Assembly (NCBI GenBank): GCA_025963815.1
Contig: JAOQAA010000134.1
Coordinates: 1-7,074 of the forward strand
Direction of reading: 5' to 3'
From: Capsulimonas sp.
GTDB taxonomy: Bacteria > Armatimonadota > Armatimonadia > Armatimonadales > Capsulimonadaceae
DNA length: 7,074 bases
Numbering within the stretch: position 1 is the stretch's first letter; every line of letters starts with the position of its first letter. The notes below the pieces were generated by a model. It was not told the DNA's origin and did not search any database. It worked only from the letters and a program-made list of their open reading frames with translations. A program made the position numbers and the translations under genes. Below are positions 4,619-7,074 of the stretch, piece by piece.

Positions 4619-7074
4619 GTGACGTCCCAAAAGATCGGCGGCGAAGCTCGACTCACCGTAGGACTATTCGGTCCCAATGTCAGCGTTCAGTTTGGCGCCC
4701 AGCCGACGGAGTCGCTCAAGCTGCGCTCGCGCAAAGGTCTCTGGCTGTTTGCCCTGCTGGCGCTTCGTCCAAACAAGCCCGTGGCGCGCGACTGGGCGGC
4801 GGCGATGCTCTGGCCAGACAGCGAAACCGCACGTGAGACCCTGCGCCGTACGCTGACTGATCTGCGCGCGGCGTTGACTCCTCATTCCGATCTGCTGGAG
4901 GCGACCCACTCCTCGCTTCGACTTTGTCTCCCGGAACTGAGCGTTGATATTCATCGGTTTGACGCTGCGCTCAAGCGCGGCGCCCAGGCCGATCTGGAGC
5001 AGGCGATCGCGCTCTATCAAGGCCCGCTTCTGGAAGAGTGCCCGGAGGCGTGGATCATCTCCGACCGAAACAGATACGCCGACGCTTACCGAGGGGCGCT
5101 GGAGCGCCTGGCCGCGATTTACGGTAAGCAGGGACGTTATGGCGAGGCTGTGTCATTGCTGCGTCTGGCGCTCGCCGCCGATCCGCTGCGGGAAAGCGCT
5201 TGCCGTGCGCTGATGGAGGCGCTGGCCGCCGGCGGGGAGCCAGCGGAGGCGATCTTCGTGTATCGCAATTTCCGTGTTCTGCTGCGCCGCGACCTGAACA
5301 CCGAGCCGTCACCGCCGACCGTGGCGCTGTACCGCGCGATCTCTTCGGGCAACGGCGTCAAGGCTGTGAGCGCGCCGCCGGCCGGCGTATCCTCGGGGAC
5401 AAGCGCCACCGTGCGAACTTCCGAAGCCTCCGCGCCTGCGTCAAGCCGCCCCGCGACCAATCTTCCTTATCCATTGACCGCCTTGCTTGGGCGGGAAGAA
5501 GAGATGAACGGGATCGTGCGGCTGCTGGAGCGCTCGCGCTTAGTGACGCTGACGGGAACGGGCGGGCTGGGCAAAACGCGTCTGGCGATCGCGATCGGTC
5601 ACGCGCAGCTGGACAGCTACAATGAGGGTGTCTGGTTTGTCGATCTTGCGGCGATCAGCGATCCCCATCTTGTTCCGGCGGCTGCCGCAGTTACGCTCAG
5701 CATCCGTGAAGAGGTGGGCAAGAGCGTGACGGAAACGCTGGCGGCCAGGCTGCGCTCGCGCTCCTTGCTGCTGATTGTGGATAACTGCGAGCACGTCATC
5801 GACGCCAGCGCGTCGTTTGTTCGTGCGATCGTGACGTCCTGCCCCAGTGTGCGCGTGCTGGCGACCAGCCGCCAGCCGCTGGGTTTCACGGGCGAAGTCG
5901 TACGCAAGATCGACCCGCTCGGTGTCCCGGAGCCGGTCCCGGCCGGAGGGGTGGCGCAGGACGCGCTGGACGATCTTCTTTTCCATTCCGCCGCCCTGCG
6001 TTTGTTTGTGGAGCGCGCCGAAGCAGTCCAGCCTTCGTTCTGTCTGACTTCCGAGAGCCTGCCGCCGGCTGTGGAGATTTGCCGGCGTTTGGAGGGCGTT
6101 CCGCTGGCGCTGGAGCTGGCGGCGGCGCGTGTAGCGACGATGCCGGTGGCGCAGGTCGCGAGCCTGCTTCAGGATCGTTTCCGGCTGTTGACGGATGGCG
6201 ATCGCACGGCGCAGCCGCGCCAGCAGTCGCTGCGAGCGCTCGTCGATTGGAGCTATGAGCTTTTGCATCCGCGCGAGCGCGAGTTTTTCAGCCGTCTTTC
6301 GGTATTCGCTGGGGGCTGGACCGTCGAAGCCGCCGTGGCGGTGTGCGACCCGGATTCCACCGGGTTATTGGATGACTCCGATCGTGAGGAAATGCTCGAT
6401 CTTGCGGGTGTCCAGGAGTCCGTCGCGCCTCGGGTTTGGGACGTTCGCAACATGCTCGAAGCGCTCGTGGCGCGGTCGCTTGTTCTGACGGATCGAAACG
6501 CCGAGGGAGAAGTCCGATATCGCATGCTGGAGACGCTGCGCGAATACGCCGACGAACGGCGCCGAGCGGTGGATACACAGGACGAGACCCGCCGCCGGCA
6601 CGTTCTCTGGTATCGCCGATTTGCCGATGGGGCCTACCAAGAGCGGATCGGCGCGAACCATTCGCGCGCGCTGCGTCTGCTCGACCAGGATCATGATAAT
6701 TTTCGTTTGGCCCTCCAGACGGCCGGACCTGGACCGGAGCGGATGCGCCTCGCTGCGGCGCTTTACTGGTACTGGTATATCCACGGGCACTATTCCGAAG
6801 GCCGGTCCTGGTCCGAACGCGCGCTGAACGAATGTCCGGACGCCCCCGCCGCGCTGCGGACGCGCCTGATGAAGGCGCTAGGAGACTTCAGCTGGGCGCA
6901 GGGCGATATGACGACGGCGCGCCGAATCCATTTGGAAAATCTGGAATTACAGAGGACCATTCAGGATCGCCGGATGATTGCGGTGACGCTAAACAGCCTC
7001 GGTCTGATCGATTACCATCAGGGCGACTGCGCCGGCGCGGTGAAGTTCTATCGTCAGAGTCTGGAAATCACGCG
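4619..7074 (+). CDS. AfsR/large-SARP-like transcriptional regulator: wHTH-BTAD-NB-ARC-TPR, 3' truncated
   Basis: The frame is open from the GTG at 4619 to the window edge: 818 residues with no stop. Domains in order: OmpR/SARP-type winged helix (about 11-105, with the typical LWPDSETARETLRRTLTDLR at 64-83); bacterial transcriptional activation domain BTAD (about 110-243, ending NTEPSPPTVALYRAI); an Ala/Ser/Pro-rich linker (244-283); a STAND-type NB-ARC ATPase starting at LTALLGREEEM, with Walker A GTGGLGKT (313-320, Lys319), Walker B LLLIVDN (383-389, Asp388), VLATSR (413-418) and GVPLALELAAARV (493-505); a winged-helix segment (536-645, including SYELLHPREREFFSRLSVFAGG); and the first TPR-like repeats (about 745-818). 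Such proteins are cytoplasmic, nucleotide-gated switches: ligand or partner sensing by the C-terminal repeats is thought to release DNA binding and activation. More TPRs are expected beyond the edge. It faces the Ig-like gene across a spacer with SARP-like repeats, so that gene, and possibly its own gene, are the likely targets. The inducing signal is unknown. Confidence 0.93.
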   Translation, partial: MTSQKIGGEARLTVGLFGPNVSVQFGAQPTESLKLRSRKGLWLFALLALRPNKPVARDWAAAMLWPDSETARETLRRTLTDLRAALTPHSDLLEATHSSLRLCLPELSVDIHRFDAALKRGAQADLEQAIALYQGPLLEECPEAWIISDRNRYADAYRGALERLAAIYGKQGRYGEAVSLLRLALAADPLRESACRALMEALAAGGEPAEAIFVYRNFRVLLRRDLNTEPSPPTVALYRAISSGNGVKAVSAPPAGVSSGTSATVRTSEASAPASSRPATNLPYPLTALLGREEEMNGIVRLLERSRLVTLTGTGGLGKTRLAIAIGHAQLDSYNEGVWFVDLAAISDPHLVPAAAAVTLSIREEVGKSVTETLAARLRSRSLLLIVDNCEHVIDASASFVRAIVTSCPSVRVLATSRQPLGFTGEVVRKIDPLGVPEPVPAGGVAQDALDDLLFHSAALRLFVERAEAVQPSFCLTSESLPPAVEICRRLEGVPLALELAAARVATMPVAQVASLLQDRFRLLTDGDRTAQPRQQSLRALVDWSYELLHPREREFFSRLSVFAGGWTVEAAVAVCDPDSTGLLDDSDREEMLDLAGVQESVAPRVWDVRNMLEALVARSLVLTDRNAEGEVRYRMLETLREYADERRRAVDTQDETRRRHVLWYRRFADGAYQERIGANHSRALRLLDQDHDNFRLALQTAGPGPERMRLAAALYWYWYIHGHYSEGRSWSERALNECPDAPAALRTRLMKALGDFSWAQGDMTTARRIHLENLELQRTIQDRRMIAVTLNSLGLIDYHQGDCAGAVKFYRQSLEIT

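Noticed and set aside
4401..4630. Small open frames on both strands in the divergent spacer (71 codons plus, 60 codons minus)
   Set aside because: They lack a supported start (the minus one would begin at a TTG), overlap the repeats and the Ig-like start region, and show no domain. The region is better read as regulatory.
5540..6268. 242-codon minus-strand open frame over the NB-ARC region
   Set aside because: The plus-strand frame carries intact Walker A and B motifs. The antisense translation is Arg/Gln-rich and low-information.

Overview
The window is a high-GC bacterial chromosome segment with two parts: an ergothioneine biosynthesis locus on the left and a large signalling-type regulator facing a small secreted-type gene on the right. 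The organism cannot be fixed from sequence alone. The mix of a lone egtB-egtD pair, a BTAD/NB-ARC/TPR regulator, a single Ig-like domain of the kind common in Acidobacteriota and Armatimonadota, and a probable leaderless gene suggests a soil or environmental bacterium such as Armatimonadota, Acidobacteriota or Chloroflexota. This assignment is tentative.

Left part, plus strand (1-3253). The 3' two thirds of a class I flavin disulfide-reductase-family gene enters from the left edge. After a 38-bp gap comes egtB (sulfoxide synthase), then egtD (histidine trimethyltransferase), whose start lies inside the end of egtB. The spacing and the absence of a T-tailed terminator suggest one transcript. 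EgtD makes hercynine from histidine and SAM. EgtB joins hercynine to a thiol using iron and O2. No egtA, egtC or egtE is in the window, and EgtB carries a tandem tyrosine associated with the cysteine-using EgtB type, so a shortened pathway is plausible. The flavoprotein may be a redox-stress companion.

Middle (3243-4052), minus strand. A HAD-family phosphatase-like gene converges on egtD and overlaps its end by 11 bp. It appears to be expressed from an extended -10 promoter placed so that transcription would start at the A of its ATG, which gives a leaderless mRNA.

Right part (4053-7074). A 121-residue single Ig-like-domain protein on the minus strand is divergent from a large plus-strand regulator cut by the right edge. 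The regulator has an OmpR-type DNA-binding domain, BTAD, an NB-ARC ATPase and TPRs, i.e. a 'large SARP' or AfsR-like architecture. The 200-bp divergent spacer holds three direct copies of CGTGGAC at 12- and 23-bp spacing. On the minus strand the nearest copy lies 8-9 bp upstream of a GATAAT -10-like hexamer. This closely resembles the layout of SARP-activated promoters. The most interesting hypothesis from this window is that the regulator controls the divergent Ig-like gene through these repeats.
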